A stretch of 64,000 nt of DNA. It comes from Cycas panzhihuaensis. Its lineage: Eukaryota; Cycadophyta. Position numbers and translations under genes: made by a program. Shown here in pieces: positions 24,734 through 35,684 of this stretch. The number at the start of each line of letters is the position of its first letter. The stretch's first letter is position 1. The DNA lies in the NCBI GenBank assembly GCA_023213395.1, contig CM041465.1, positions 207,025,741 to 207,089,740 of the forward strand, given 5' to 3'. The notes beneath the pieces are model-generated. The model was not told where the DNA came from and did no database searches. It saw nothing but the letters and a program-made list of their open reading frames with translations.

Positions 24734-26490
24734 TATATGAGGTGCATAAGTAGAGAATTATTATTTAGATTATCTAATCATTGGTGTTAGATCATGTTAC
24801 CTTGCCTTGTGAGGATTTGTATATCTGATGACCATATAGAACTACCACAAAGGTGCAAATTATTATGTGAGGATATTGGTGCCCTTTATTTATGTTTTGT
24901 AGGAATTATAAGCCCTATAAAGGTGTGCATATGACTAGAAGGTTATCTGTAGCCCTAGTTACTCTGTTGATAGTTGTTGGAGCCTAATTTGATATTGATA
25001 AAGGTTCCTAATCTATTGTTTGAGGTGCCTCTAAATTTTCAAAGCCCTAGAGGTGATTTTGGAGTTTATTAATCATTTTTAGAGATATTTGAGACTACTC
25101 GTATGAGGAGAACTGCCACGCACCAAGTTGCAGACACGTGCCAACCCCTTGTTGATGTGAAATAACTAGTAGGAGAGTGCAGAGCCCTGATGAGCCATTG
25201 CAACACCTATAAGTAAATAATATAGTGATATAATAAAGGTATGCTCATAAAAATATATTCTTTGAAATATATATAAATTAGCTTTAATGTATGCAGTCGT
25301 GTCATACTTTATTTATCCACTTATATAGAATATTATTGCCATGCATAATAACAATCATTACATTGCAACTATGATCATATTATTTATGCTTGTTTGATAA
25401 TATAGTAGTCACTTATTGAAACAAATCATCCATTGTATTATTATGTCACCCCTATATTTGTTTGCATCTATGCTTTGTATGCATATTGCCTTGCCATATA
25501 TGCACCCATGATAGTATTCATCACTAGTGAATGTTTATGGTAGCTGTGTGATTATTCTTTATTACCATGTGTTATATTGAACCATAACTCATAAGTTTAT
25601 ACATTTTAATCACATGTTACTATGTTATTTCTTGTTGTGTGATTATTTATTGGATGTAGTCATGAATACTAAAGTCAATACCATTGAATATACAATTTTG
25701 CAATCGCATATATATTTGCTTGTGATATACAAAGTTGCTCTTTTAATCCAATATCAATTGACACTTTGATCATTATATTTAAGTCACTTTTTTAATATAT
25801 ATAATGTTGCCCATTTGATATCATTTAATTGCTCCTCTTATATATCTCATGGAGTCACCTTTCATAATAGTGCTCAGTCATTTTTTTATTATATCACTTG
25901 ATATTTATTTAACATTGTGATTTAATATTCGTCACTTATTCATTTCAATAAAGTCACTTTGATTCATTTCCAAGTTGTTTGCCTTATTAAGGGTCTTATT
26001 ATATCATGTTTCAATTCCATTTACCTTTGATACAATCACTTGTATTACCTTTGCCATTGAACATATCATATAGATATATGAATTTATGCCTTTAAAATTT
26101 CTTAAGGTGTGATATAGTGTTATGTGCAAATGGGTATATGTAATGGTGTATGGTGAGTTTTTTTAGACTCATAGAAGGGTGCATATAAGATATGTATAGC
26201 AAAGCTAGTGATATACTAGCAAAGTGAGTGCTTTGGGTGTATTCTATTGATAATTTAATGGTGATTAAGTTCTTTATTACATGCATTTTACATGAGAAAG
26301 TTAATGGGTAATGTAGGTGACATAAGACAACAGATTACCTATTTGCATGTGTTTATATAAGAGAGGGCTAATGGGTAAAATAGGGTAAGAAGAGTGAAAA
26401 GAAGGAAAGAAGGGTGAGTTTAATGAAGATACCTTCATTGCAAATGAAATTAAACTCTATTATTATTATTGTTTTTATGGCATGGATCAT
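24734..26490 (+). other. W3 leader
   Basis: Non-coding leader, the counterpart of W1 21191-22503 in the other orientation. No domain recognised. Confidence 0.55.
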
Positions 26491-27356
26491 TGCACAATGT
26501 TATTATAAGTGTGGTTTAATCATTATAAATTGGTGTGTCTTATTCATGTTTATTCTAGTTCTGTTGTATCTGATGTATATGAGATGACAAGAGGTTCAAA
26601 ATTTATTATTTATATAAGTGGTTATCAGTGATAGTGAACCATTATACTTTACTAATTAGACTTATATTAGCATGAGGGTTTTTGGCCTATCTGATGTTGG
26701 TTCAACATGTGTGTATATTTGAACAAGTTTAATGTAGAACTGATAGAGTGTTTGATAAAAATTTGAAGTTTGAATGAAAAGGTCTATGGTAAGAAGCCTT
26801 AAAATTAGTTATACCTTTGTCATGGTATGGAATAGAAGTTGGTTGTCCTATGTACCCATCTTTGAATTGAGTTACAAGTACCATGATGTAGATGAGAGGT
26901 GTTTTATGCATTATTATGTTTACCTCCTATGGTTTTTTTGGTAGAAGCTATTGTAGATAACTATTTTATGTGTATTTTATTAAGGCTTTTATGGTATATC
27001 CCCCTTATTTTGTATGTTAGACTAGTTAAAAACCTTCCATTCAATTATTGATATGCCTTAGAGTGCACACATCTTAGATGAAGATTATAATAGTAGAATT
27101 ATAAGAGCTTGAAGTGAATGGTGCTTACAAATAGTGTGATATATAGGGGGAAAGCTTTGTGATTAGTCTAGATGTCATATTAAAGAGTTGTTGATGTATT
27201 ATACTAAGTGTCATATAATTACAGGTTTTATTCTTTATTTTTCTTACTAGTTCCAAGTCATTGTTCAATAGGTGAGGAGGTTTGTTTGCCTAACATTATG
27301 TTTGATATGGAAGCAAGATTTAATGGGAGTGATGATGAGGAGCTATTGTTTGAAGA
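26491..27356 (+). pseudogene. W3 integrase C-terminus (first part)
   Basis: Aligns with W2 22840-23670, including 'VCLPNIMFDMEARFNGSDD' at about 27281-27337. Interrupted at 27357 by copia V. It continues at 35685. Confidence 0.7.
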
Positions 27357-27682
27357 TGATGGAGCCGGAGGAGCAGAGCAGGACATCACGCGACTTTCAT
27401 CTTGAGTACAACGGCGATTTCCGAAAGAATGGCGGTGTTAATAAACACCAGGGAGGTATTCCCAACCCATAAATAGAGATTCGGGGAGGCGTCGGGCGCC
27501 ATCACCCTAGCTGCACAACAATTAAGGTTAATTTGAAAAATATAAAAATAAATAAGCGGTGTCGTACCTCACGTGAGTGGTCGGTCCGGCAAGCTGAGCG
27601 GTCCAAGGTGCCCTAGGGGCCCTCAAAGGTGGCTTTGAGGGGCCCTAAGCCTAGTGCACAAACATTGGGATTATTCCCAACA
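27357..27682 (-). repeat. V 3' LTR
   Basis: 326 bp, TGATGGAGCC to TTCCCAACA. It differs from the 5' LTR by isolated changes (for example A/G at 27429) and two short scrambled patches near 27550 and 27590. A hairpin lies at 27614-27647. The purine tract is the complement of TTCTCCCC at 27683-27690. Confidence 0.93.
27614..27647. promoter_or_regulatory. Hairpin in V LTR
   Basis: TAGGGGCCCTCAAAG, loop GTGG, then CTTTGAGGGGCCCTA: arms complementary over about 15 bp with one bulged base. The same structure is in the other LTR at about 35613-35647. It may lie in the transcribed R/U5 part; this is inferred. Confidence 0.7.
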
Positions 27683-27689
27683 TTCTCCC

Positions 27690-28560
27690 CATAAGCCCAA
27701 TGTGTATGACTCCTAAATCATCTCGAACTTTTCAAACTTGATTTTTCCCAAGGCCTTTGTAAAAATATCCATTGTTTGATCTTCTTGCTACAATAAGTCA
27801 ACTCTATCTGCTCGCTTGTACAAGTTCGAATAAAGTGGTAATGAGTTTCAATGTGCTTTGTTCTGCCGTGGAATCTTGGATTTTTGGTCATTTGAATAGC
27901 GCTCACGATTGTCACACCAAATTTTAGTGGGGCCTTCTTTGTTTAATTTGAAAATCCTGTAAGAGTCTTCTTAACCGATTGATTCACGGGCACCTAACAT
28001 CGCGACTTTATATTCTCGCTTGGTGTGGATAAGGAAGCGGTATTTTGTTTCTTTGAACTCCAAGCTCTGCTTCGATCCCATATTAAATGCATAACCGTAA
28101 GTAGATTTTCTATCATCAATATCACCACAATCAATCATGTAACTGTTAACTGAAACTCGGATGTAGGTTTGTAGTATAGTCCAAAGTCCAAGTCCCTTTA
28201 AGGTATCGAGGATTCTTTTAGCGACTTGCCAATGGGATGTCTTTGGATCCTGCATAAATCTAGATACAACACTTACTAATATGTTATATCGTCGAGTAGA
28301 AGTTAAATAAAGTAGGCTACCAATCAATTGTCTATAGTGAGTGGGATCAACCGAGGTTGAGTCATCATCTTAGAGAGTTTAATTCCAATTTCATTGGTAT
28401 TGATAATGGTTTACGCTTGTCATATTAAATCTTTGTAGAAGGTCTAGTATATATTTACGTTGAGATATAAATATTCCTTGTTTATCTTGCCACACTTCCA
28501 ATCCTAGGAAGTAGTGCATAAGACCTAAGTCTGTCATTTCAATTCCTTACACATAGCTTC
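27690..28560 (-). pseudogene. V RNase H
   Basis: Copia RNase H in two frames. The 118-residue frame 28327-27971 has 'MIGSLLYLTSTRRYNILVSV', 'RFMQDPKTSHWQVAKRIL' and 'DIDDRKSTYGYAFNMGS'; the final part (27915-27718) has 'RFHGRTKHIETHYHFIR' and then a TMDIFTKALGK-like end. A frameshift separates it from the RT, and the usual catalytic region between the two frames is partly scrambled (SLEFKETKYR where SWSSKKQ is typical). Confidence 0.88.
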
Positions 28561-28571
28561 TTTAAATTGAT

Positions 28572-29207
28572 TTAAAAGTTGGGAGTCATTTCCAGATAAA
28601 TTAAGTCGTCTACATAAAGTCCTACGATCAATATCGAATCTCCTTTAATTTTAGTGTATAGGTTTGGATCTGCTTGAGATCTTTCAAACCCTTGATCTTT
28701 AAGATATGTGTCTATACGGGAATACCAAGCCCTAGGTGCTTGTTTTAGACCATATAACGCTTTCTTTAACTTATACACTTTGTTTTCTTCCCCCCTGACT
28801 TCAAAACCGAGGGGTTGAGAAACATAGATATCTTCTTGTATATAACCATTTAAAAAGGCACTTTTTACGTCCATTTGATAAACAGGCCAACCCATTTGGG
28901 CGGCTAAACTTATTATCATGCGAACTGATTCCATTCTAGCAATTGGGGCAAATGTTTCGGTATAGTCTATTCCTTCTTTTTGGGCATATCCTTTGGCAAC
29001 TAAACGAGCTTTATATTTATCAATTGATCCATCAGAGTGGAACTTAGTCTTATAAACCCATTTGGTTCCAATGGCTTTCTTTCTTGGTGGTAAGTCTACA
29101 AGTTCCCAAGTATCATTTTTAACGATAGATTTATATTCCTCTTGCATGGCTCGCCAAAGACTCATGTTGTTTAGCCGCACCAACTGTTTGCGACTCATGA
29201 CCTTCAA
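28572..29207 (-). CDS. V reverse transcriptase (RVT_2), 211-residue open fragment
   Basis: An open frame spanning most of the copia RT. Visible blocks: '[20 protein letters not shown]' (about 35-54), '[18 protein letters not shown]' (65-82), '[15 protein letters not shown]' (84-98), '[11 protein letters not shown]' (111-121, first catalytic Asp), '[17 protein letters not shown]' (149-165) and the catalytic 'YVDDLIY' (199-205). The frame stops a few residues after YVDD through a frameshift; the usual family continuation lies in another frame. The AUG used here is internal to the polyprotein, so this is a fragment rather than a separate gene. It would make cDNA in the particle. Least decayed pol gene of the window. 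Confidence 0.9.
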   Translation of the reverse strand: MKVMSRKQLVRLNNMSLWRAMQEEYKSIVKNDTWELVDLPPRKKAIGTKWVYKTKFHSDGSIDKYKARLVAKGYAQKEGIDYTETFAPIARMESVRMIISLAAQMGWPVYQMDVKSAFLNGYIQEDIYVSQPLGFEVRGEENKVYKLKKALYGLKQAPRAWYSRIDTYLKDQGFERSQADPNLYTKIKGDSILIVGLYVDDLIYLEMTPNF

Positions 29208-29209
29208 GT

Positions 29210-30320
29210 AACTTACTCATTAGAGCAAAGTTAACTTTGTGTGAGCGATGTAGATCTTCGATTGTTATCTAATATATTTCCTAAGTCATGATTGCGGTGA
29301 ACCCATTTAGGTAGGGGTTGTAATGGTGGTTGAGGTGATGTTGTTTCCTAGTAGTTTCGGAGAGTTTCTCCACATAGGGGCACATATTTGGATGTATTTG
29401 GTGCATTAAACTTAATAGTAATGTCCTTTTGTTGTTCGTGATTATTTTGATAGTAGGTGTCCTCTTGAAATTTGACATCCCTACTCAGAATAACTTTTCG
29501 GGATTTGGGATCATAAACTTTGTAAGATCTTGATGATTCACTATATCCAATAAAGATACATTTTACACTATGATCATCTAATTTGGTTCTTCTTTGGTGG
29601 GGACATGGGCATAGGCTAAATGTACCAAATACCTTAAGGTGACGAATACTAGGTTTATAACCTGTCCATGCTTCTTCTGGTGTCTTCCTCTATGACTTTT
29701 GTGGAACATCGATTAAGTAAGTAGGCTGCGGTATGGATCGCTTGACCCAAAATTTATGGACTAAGTTTTTATCTTTAAGCATACAACGTGCCATTTCTAC
29801 TATAGTTCTTTGTTGCCGTTCAGCTATACCATTTTGTAATGGGGTGTAGGGGTAGGTATGTTGTCGCTAATCCCATGTTGGATCTGAATCTTTGAAGATA
29901 TTAGAGGTAAATTCTCCCCATTATCGATCTTAAGGAGAGGATATGGTATCCACTTTAATAAGCTCAACGTAGGTTTTGAAGTCAACAAAGTGGTCAAAAG
30001 CATCGATTTGTATTTGAGAAAAATACCCAAGTCTTTCTTGTAAAGTCATCAATAAATGTAAGGAAATATTTGGCACCGCCAGGAGGAGTGGCCATTGGGC
30101 CACAAATATCTGTATACGAGTTGAAGAGGCGGATGTCCGATGGCTAAAGTCTGGAAAGCTTTCTCTATGATGTTTTCCAAGAAGGCATCCCTCACACTCT
30201 TTGTTAACATCAATAGGGGTAAGCCATTAACCATATCTAATCTTTTTATAAGGGCTAAACTTGTATAATTAAGGTGGCCGGAACGTCGATGCCATAGGGC
30301 ACTATCCATAGTATTTGTGG
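29210..30320 (-). pseudogene. V integrase
   Basis: The N-terminal zinc region is in the 86-codon frame 30309-30049 ('LWHRRSGHLNYTSLALIKRL', then [10 protein letters not shown]). The core follows after a frameshift at about 30050, with the second catalytic region 'LKIDNGEN' (29930 area) and, later, the C-terminal 'HLKVFGTF' (near 29630) and 'SRKVILSRDVKFQED' (near 29490). It would insert cDNA into the genome. Several indels break it. Confidence 0.85.
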
Positions 30321-30339
30321 TTCTAAGGGCATATGTTTC

Positions 30340-30720
30340 GAGGGGTGATAGTAAGTTTAAATAAACGATCTTTAGTCATGATACCCCTAGCAACAATAGC
30401 TTCATTTTGTCGTTTGTCTTTGATGACGCATTCGCCGTTGTCAAAAATTATTTTATAGTCTTGTCCCATCATCATCCTCTGGATAGTAAGTTTTTCCTTA
30501 AAGCGGGGACGTATAGAACATCATTTAAATATTTGTATTCACCACTATCAGTCAATAAGGCAATGTTACCTTTTCCAATCGATTCGTGAGAGGTGTTGTC
30601 TCCAAACATAATAGACCCTTTCTTATTTGTATCCAAAGTTTGAAATAATTGTTCTCTATGGGTCATGTGGGTGGAACAACCTAATCAATGTACCAACTAT
30701 CATCCTCTTCTTCTGGTTTG
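30340..30720 (-). pseudogene. V protease, frameshifted at the active site
   Basis: Minus reading gives 'SWYID' near 30700-30684, then one base appears to be missing from the codon after D, so the 'GCSTHMTHREQLFQTL' block continues in another frame (30680 onward). The 64-codon frame 30666-30472 carries 'GKGNIALLTDSGEYKYLNDV' and 'LYVPALRKNLLS', the conserved end of copia proteases. Loss of frame inside the DSG motif kills the enzyme. Confidence 0.85.
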
Positions 30721-31162
30721 AAAAACTAGATAGAAATAACCTATTGTTGATTTTAGATGTGTTTGACACATGTCCTCAGAGGGTGGTCCATGTTTTGAAA
30801 AACACTTATCTTGATGACCATTTCTACGACAATAAGTGCAATATAGTTGATCTTTTTCCGTAACTAAGATTTTGATTCCTTGGTGAAGGGTGATCAAAGT
30901 TGAGAGGTCTCCCCCTTTCCTCATAGAATTGAGTATGAGTATTTCTTGGTTGGTCACGATAGTTTTGAGGTGTGGTAGAAGGTTGTGGGTTCCCATGACA
31001 ATGTGGACAACAAGAATGATTTTCAACTTGTCTTTGTTGGTTAGGGTTTCTTTGAGTGTTCGAGTGTCTTGGAGAGTTTTCATGTTGTGGGGTCGCCTTG
31101 TCTATTATGAGGAGCTTGGTATCGTAGAGGATTTTGTCTAGGTTCAAGTCTAGGGTTTTCAT
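30700..31162 (-). pseudogene. V gag C-terminus with zinc knuckle
   Basis: Two overlapping frames after the gag frameshift near 31083. The zinc knuckle is seen as 'CTYCRRNGHQDKCF' at about 30840-30799: CxxCx4H followed by three rather than four residues before the last Cys, suggesting a lost codon. Pro/Asn/Gln/Arg-rich sequence precedes it, as usual for copia nucleocapsid. Confidence 0.82.
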
Positions 31163-31856
31163 CTTTTCTCCTTAAAGGGAATTCATTTTGTTTTGAAGGG
31201 TCATCTTGAGGATTAGATTGAATGTTGGCCTTTGTAGCAAAGGCATGTTCTAAGGTTTCATTGGCAGCTTGTTGCTCTTCGATGGACATAAGCATAGCAG
31301 TAAGTTGTTCTATTTTGAGGGTACTTAGGTCTTTAGATACACTAATACTTGTAGCTACCATCTCAAAGCGTCTAACGGCTCCTACACATCGAAGGATTCG
31401 TTCAACAACTCTTTGTTCGGTTAAGGTATCCCCAAGGGACCTCATTTGGTTAACTATGTCTTGAATCTTGGTCATAAATTCAGTTATTGATTCATGAGGC
31501 ATCATACGTAAATTTTCAAACTTACTTCTTAAGTTTTGTAGTTTAGAGGACCTTTCTTCATAAATAAGCTGTAAAGTATCCCAAGCCTCTTTGGACTTAA
31601 GGGATTCACTAACGCGTGGGAAAACATGATCTTCCAAAGCGCAAAAGATAAGGGCTAAGGCTTCATTATCTTTTGATATTTTCTTTGTATGTAGCTTTTC
31701 GATGTCGATTGGGTTTGATCCTAAGTCATTGTAACCATTTCTTACGATATCCCACATTTCATTTGCTATGAGGATGGGCCTCATCCTCCTACTCCAGTTA
31801 AGAAAATTATTTCCATCAAACTTAGGAATAATCATATTCCCAAAACTAGATGCCAT
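31080..31856 (-). CDS. V Gag, 258-residue open frame
   Basis: Starts at the ATG at 31856 (MASSFGNM). It shows DUF4219 'IPKFDGNNFLNWSRRMR' (about 10-26), then UBN2: 'NEALALIFCALEDHVFPRV' (63-81), 'SKEAWDTLQLIYEE' (86-99), 'LRSKFENLRMMPHESITEFM' (107-126). These are hallmarks of copia Gag, the particle protein. The end (from about 225) is Gln/Pro/Arg-rich and then frameshifts into the frame that carries the zinc knuckle. The start is supported because the 5' leader upstream has many stops and the N-terminus matches family gags in position. Confidence 0.92.
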   Translation of the reverse strand: MASSFGNMIIPKFDGNNFLNWSRRMRPILIANEMWDIVRNGYNDLGSNPIDIEKLHTKKISKDNEALALIFCALEDHVFPRVSESLKSKEAWDTLQLIYEERSSKLQNLRSKFENLRMMPHESITEFMTKIQDIVNQMRSLGDTLTEQRVVERILRCVGAVRRFEMVATSISVSKDLSTLKIEQLTAMLMSIEEQQAANETLEHAFATKANIQSNPQDDPSKQNEFPLRRKDENPRLEPRQNPLRYQAPHNRQGDPTT

Positions 31857-34800
31857 TGTAAATTAAGGTTGTATAAAATATGATAAATGCAATAGCAAAG
31901 TATTTGAATGTAGAAAATCTGAAAGAACTTAAAGAGATTATTTCCAAATGTATATATATCCCAAGGTTTTCAAAAGTTTGAACAAATGAACTAGGACCTA
32001 GAAAGGCTACTAGGCTCTAAGTTTATGTTTTTCCTGGGGCAACCTTCTTCTGCTATTACACGGCGCCCACAGATGGCAAAACAGGGGACCCGTTATCTGA
32101 TCGAGCGCTAGGCTCTATATACCTCAGTACGTGGGCTGCTAAGAAGGCTTTGACACCCCCCTGAATTGTTGGTCCACCTGCGCCGGATTTATGCCTAACG
32201 ACAGATCTAGCGGTGAAGGTTCTCGAACCAAAGGCACTCACCCTCTCCAAGTCTAGCCTTGGTCTCCAAACACCATAAAAGGAAAAAGGTTCTGCACCTC
32301 ACCGCCAATATACACACGATGGTAATGGTCGTCCTCATCCAATATGAGTAGGCCGATTAGCGTGTGCAGAGTGGTAACTTCAGGGGTCCTAACTGCCCCT
32401 TGCAATTTGGAAAAAGTGTGGTTCAATTCGGGATTTATCTTATTTAATGTGAAAACTAATCTATTTAGCAATGTGGTCTTGCTTAGAAAAAGAAAAATTC
32501 TTTTGATAATAATAAAAAATGCTCTAAGCAAGATGAAATGAAAAACTTTTACAAAAAAAAACTCTTTTTGCTTTTTTAAAAAAAAATATATAATGTCCTT
32601 CAAACAAATGTAATATGCCTTTGAAAAGAAATGCAGTTTTTCTTTTTATAAGTGCAAGAGGGATGATATTTTCCAATAATGAAGAAGAACTTTGATACAC
32701 TTTTAATCAAAAAGGAAGTAATGATGCTCAAAAAACTTTTCACTTATGCAAGATTTAAAAATAAACTTTTGAGAATAGATAATAAATCTTCAATGTAAAA
32801 ACTTCTTTAAGAACAACTTTTATGTATTGCCTTATAAATAAATACTTGTTCAAAATAATGTAAAGTGCTTATAGAAAGATCAAGCAAAAACTTTGAGTAA
32901 ACTAGAATTTTCTTTACAATTTTTGAAAGGGAGACAAGCTTGTTAGGATGAATATATATACTCAACTCGATAAATTGAAAACTATATTAAATGAGGTCGA
33001 ATAGTTTAAAATTTTGTCAATATGTAGATTCTTTGAAATGTGAATCCAATAAAGCAGACGGTTTTGAAATTGGATACCAATAAGTCACGTTTGAATGATG
33101 CTAAGAAAAGGACCTCCTTATGGAGCCTAACAGGAGCAAGGTAGGCAAAAATTGTATAAAAGTATTAATTAATCCTTAGAAAAGCTGAACAAATGATCAA
33201 ATATGATTGATGAAGTAATTAATATTCTGCCAATTGAAAAAAATTTGAAAGAATATATTAAACAGGTGTAAAAAAACAGATTTAGGCCAATAAAATGACT
33301 CAACTTTAGCGGATTTGAAATATAAGCAAAATATGTCAAAATATATGAAAAAATATATCACAGTGAAGAGAAATGAGTCAGCTTCCCAACGAAGCTGACG
33401 GAAATGAAATCTGATAAAAATTGCAAAAGATATAGTGAAAAAGGTGACAAGTATCTTTATGGAGAATGTTCAAGAAACAGGTAAAATCAACTAATTTTCT
33501 TATTTTAACGATTAAAATATCAGTGAAAATGAAGTCAAAAAATAAAAATAAAAGATGGGTATTGGAGTCTATATGACGTAGATCACAATAGAAAAAATTC
33601 GGATACAAAACAGTTTACCAACAAGAAATAGCAGCCAGTTCTAAAACCGATTTTATCAAAAATGTAAAAACTGCTGAAATTTCGAAAGTCCAATGTTAAA
33701 AGGGGTGAAACGAAGTCAAATGGGCACCAAATCGGTCTTATGACCAGTCGAAATTTATCTACGGAAAATTTCTGATCTGATGGCGCAGGTTTCGTCTGAA
33801 ACCGATGAGCCAAAAAGAAGTTATGGCCTCGAAAGCGCCAATAACCCTATGGAAAAATAAAATTTTTAAAAAATAAAGTTTTAAAAATGAAAAACACTTA
33901 TTAAAAAGTGGTCTGAGGAAGTACTGGGCTGGGATTGAACCCAAGACCAGTCAGGAAACAGAAAACCTCCGATGCCAGGAGGGTGAACTCGCTCGTCGAG
34001 TTCAAAAACACAAAAAATAATCAAAACTTTTAAAACCAGATTTGAAAAAAACATATATTAGATTTAAACTTTAAAACTTTAACGCCAATTAAACTTTGAA
34101 CATCAACGCAACGAAGTGTAACGGAGATCAAATTAAACTTTAAACATCAACGCAATGAAGTGCAACGGAGATCAAACAAATATTACATCAACGCAATACA
34201 ACGCGCAATGCAATACGGAAGTGAACTATTAAGTATCAACAGAAAAAATAGCAACGGAGATCAAATATAGACGCAGCGATCTGAAGGGCGCGCCGATTGG
34301 AAACGTATTGACGGAGGACGATAAATGCAAGGACACGCAATGAATAGAAATGCAAATCCGCCGACTGGAAACGCAAATACATCCGCAATAAATATCGAAA
34401 TGGAATAGCGTCAATGTAGACGCAATAAATACAGACCGGATAGAGACGCGAAGCAGAAGTATAAATGCAGATCTCCAAACGGAGATATATGCAGAGACGC
34501 AGCGATAAATACAGATCTGGAAATCGGATCTGGAGATCAAATAGATGCAGATACAAATGCAATAAATACAAATGCAACGCCGATCAAACTATAGAGACGC
34601 AGCAAATCTCAGCGGCTCAGGAGATCAAATCTACGATATGGGCAATGACGGACAGCGATATACATACAGATGTCAACAATGACGGAACGCAGTATGAATC
34701 ATCAAAACTTCTGCAATAAAGAGGCGAGGACGGAGGGTAGACGCAGATGTAAATGCCGATTACAAATGTAAATGTAAATGCCGATTACAATATGGAGACG

Positions 34801-35334
34801 CAAATGTAAATGTAACGGATCAAATATAAATGTTTGAAAAGATCAAATGTAATATATGGAGACGCAAATGTAAATCGCCGATACGCAAAGCACAAAGCCA
34901 ATACAGACAGAGATATATAAATGCAGGCTTGAAGGAACAGAGATATATAAGCACCGGCTGAAGGTATATACGCAAGAATAGAGATATATAAATGCAGGTA
35001 CTGAGATTAATATATTCCAATTGCAAAATGATTAACAGAGGGAACTGAGGAATGCTATGCTAACACAGAGGATCACTCAAGATCTATTGGGCATATATAT
35101 ATTGAACTAAATAGAAGGCATATATCAATAATATTTAAAAAAAATAAAAAATGAAACGAGGAACCTAGTTTCCGTGTGGAGAGCAAACTTCCGAGTGGGA
35201 GATCTTCCTCCACAGTGGATGGAATCCAGAACCGTCTTCTCCAGCAGATCGGTGAGCTCGCCAGAATCTCAACGAGCAGTCATATAGCTATGTTCCGTCG
35301 GACGTTTGAGCAACCAAAAACCGAAAATAGACAA
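31857..35334 (-). other. V leader (3.5 kb), unusual composition
   Basis: A long region between primer site and gag. It contains a G+C-richer block (32040-32420), ordinary A/T-rich sequence, a tRNA-like T-arm (33929-33948 on minus) and a CpG-rich minisatellite zone (34085-35030). Frames at 32056-32250 and 32253-32603 are open but unrecognised. Confidence 0.7.
34091..34200. repeat. 44-bp tandem repeat in V leader
   Basis: Two full copies starting at 34091 and 34135 (AAACTTTGAACATCAACGCA and AAACTTTAAACATCAACGCA) plus a partial third. Looser repeats of GACGCA, GGAGATCAAA and AAATGCAGA continue to about 35030. Confidence 0.85.
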
Positions 35335-35351
35335 CCTTAGCTCTGATACCA
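35335..35351 (-). other. V primer-binding site
   Basis: Minus strand TGGTATCAGAGCTAAGG, an undamaged initiator-Met tRNA complement two bases from the 5' LTR. Confidence 0.92.
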
Positions 35352-35353
35352 AA

Positions 35354-35684
35354 TGATGGAGCCGGAGGAGCAGAGCAGGACATCACGCGACTTTCATCTT
35401 GAGTACAACGGCGATTTCCGAAAGAGTGGCGGTGTTAATAAACACCAGGGAGGTATTCCCAACCCATAAATAGAGATTCGGGGAGGCGTCGGGCGCCATC
35501 ACCCTAGCTGCACAACAATTAAGGTTAGTTTGAAAAATATAAAAATAAATAGCGAATACGTACCTCACGTGAGTGGTCGGTCCGGGCGGCTACTGAACGG
35601 TCCAAGGTGCCCTAGGGGCCCTCAAAGGTGGCTTTGAGGGGCCCTAAGCGCTCTAGTGCACAAACATTGGGATTATTCCCAACA
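35354..35684 (-). repeat. V 5' LTR
   Basis: 331 bp, partner of 27357-27682, TGATGGAGCC to TTCCCAACA. CpG-rich (GCGAC, GGCGTCGGGCGCC). Confidence 0.93.

Larger units (their letters stand above)
27357..35684 (-). mobile_element. Copia element V (8.3 kb), youngest insertion
   Basis: Two closely similar LTRs (27357-27682, 35354-35684) enclose, from the 5' end, a primer site, a 3.5-kb leader, gag, zinc knuckle, protease, GAG-pre-integrase, integrase, RT, RNase H and a purine tract. The LTRs keep many CpG dinucleotides, unlike nearly everything else in the window, which fits a recent insertion. It sits in W3 between GAAGA and AGAGA; only AGA is clearly shared, so the duplication is imperfect. At least three frameshifts break the polyprotein. 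Confidence 0.92.

Noticed and set aside
30890-31464. + strand frames of 83 and 80 codons
   Set aside because: Shadows of the V gag gene on the opposite strand.
34229-34577. Two overlapping minus frames of 103 and 113 codons
   Set aside because: They come from the CpG-rich minisatellite of the V leader, which opens several frames at once; composition is repeat-like.
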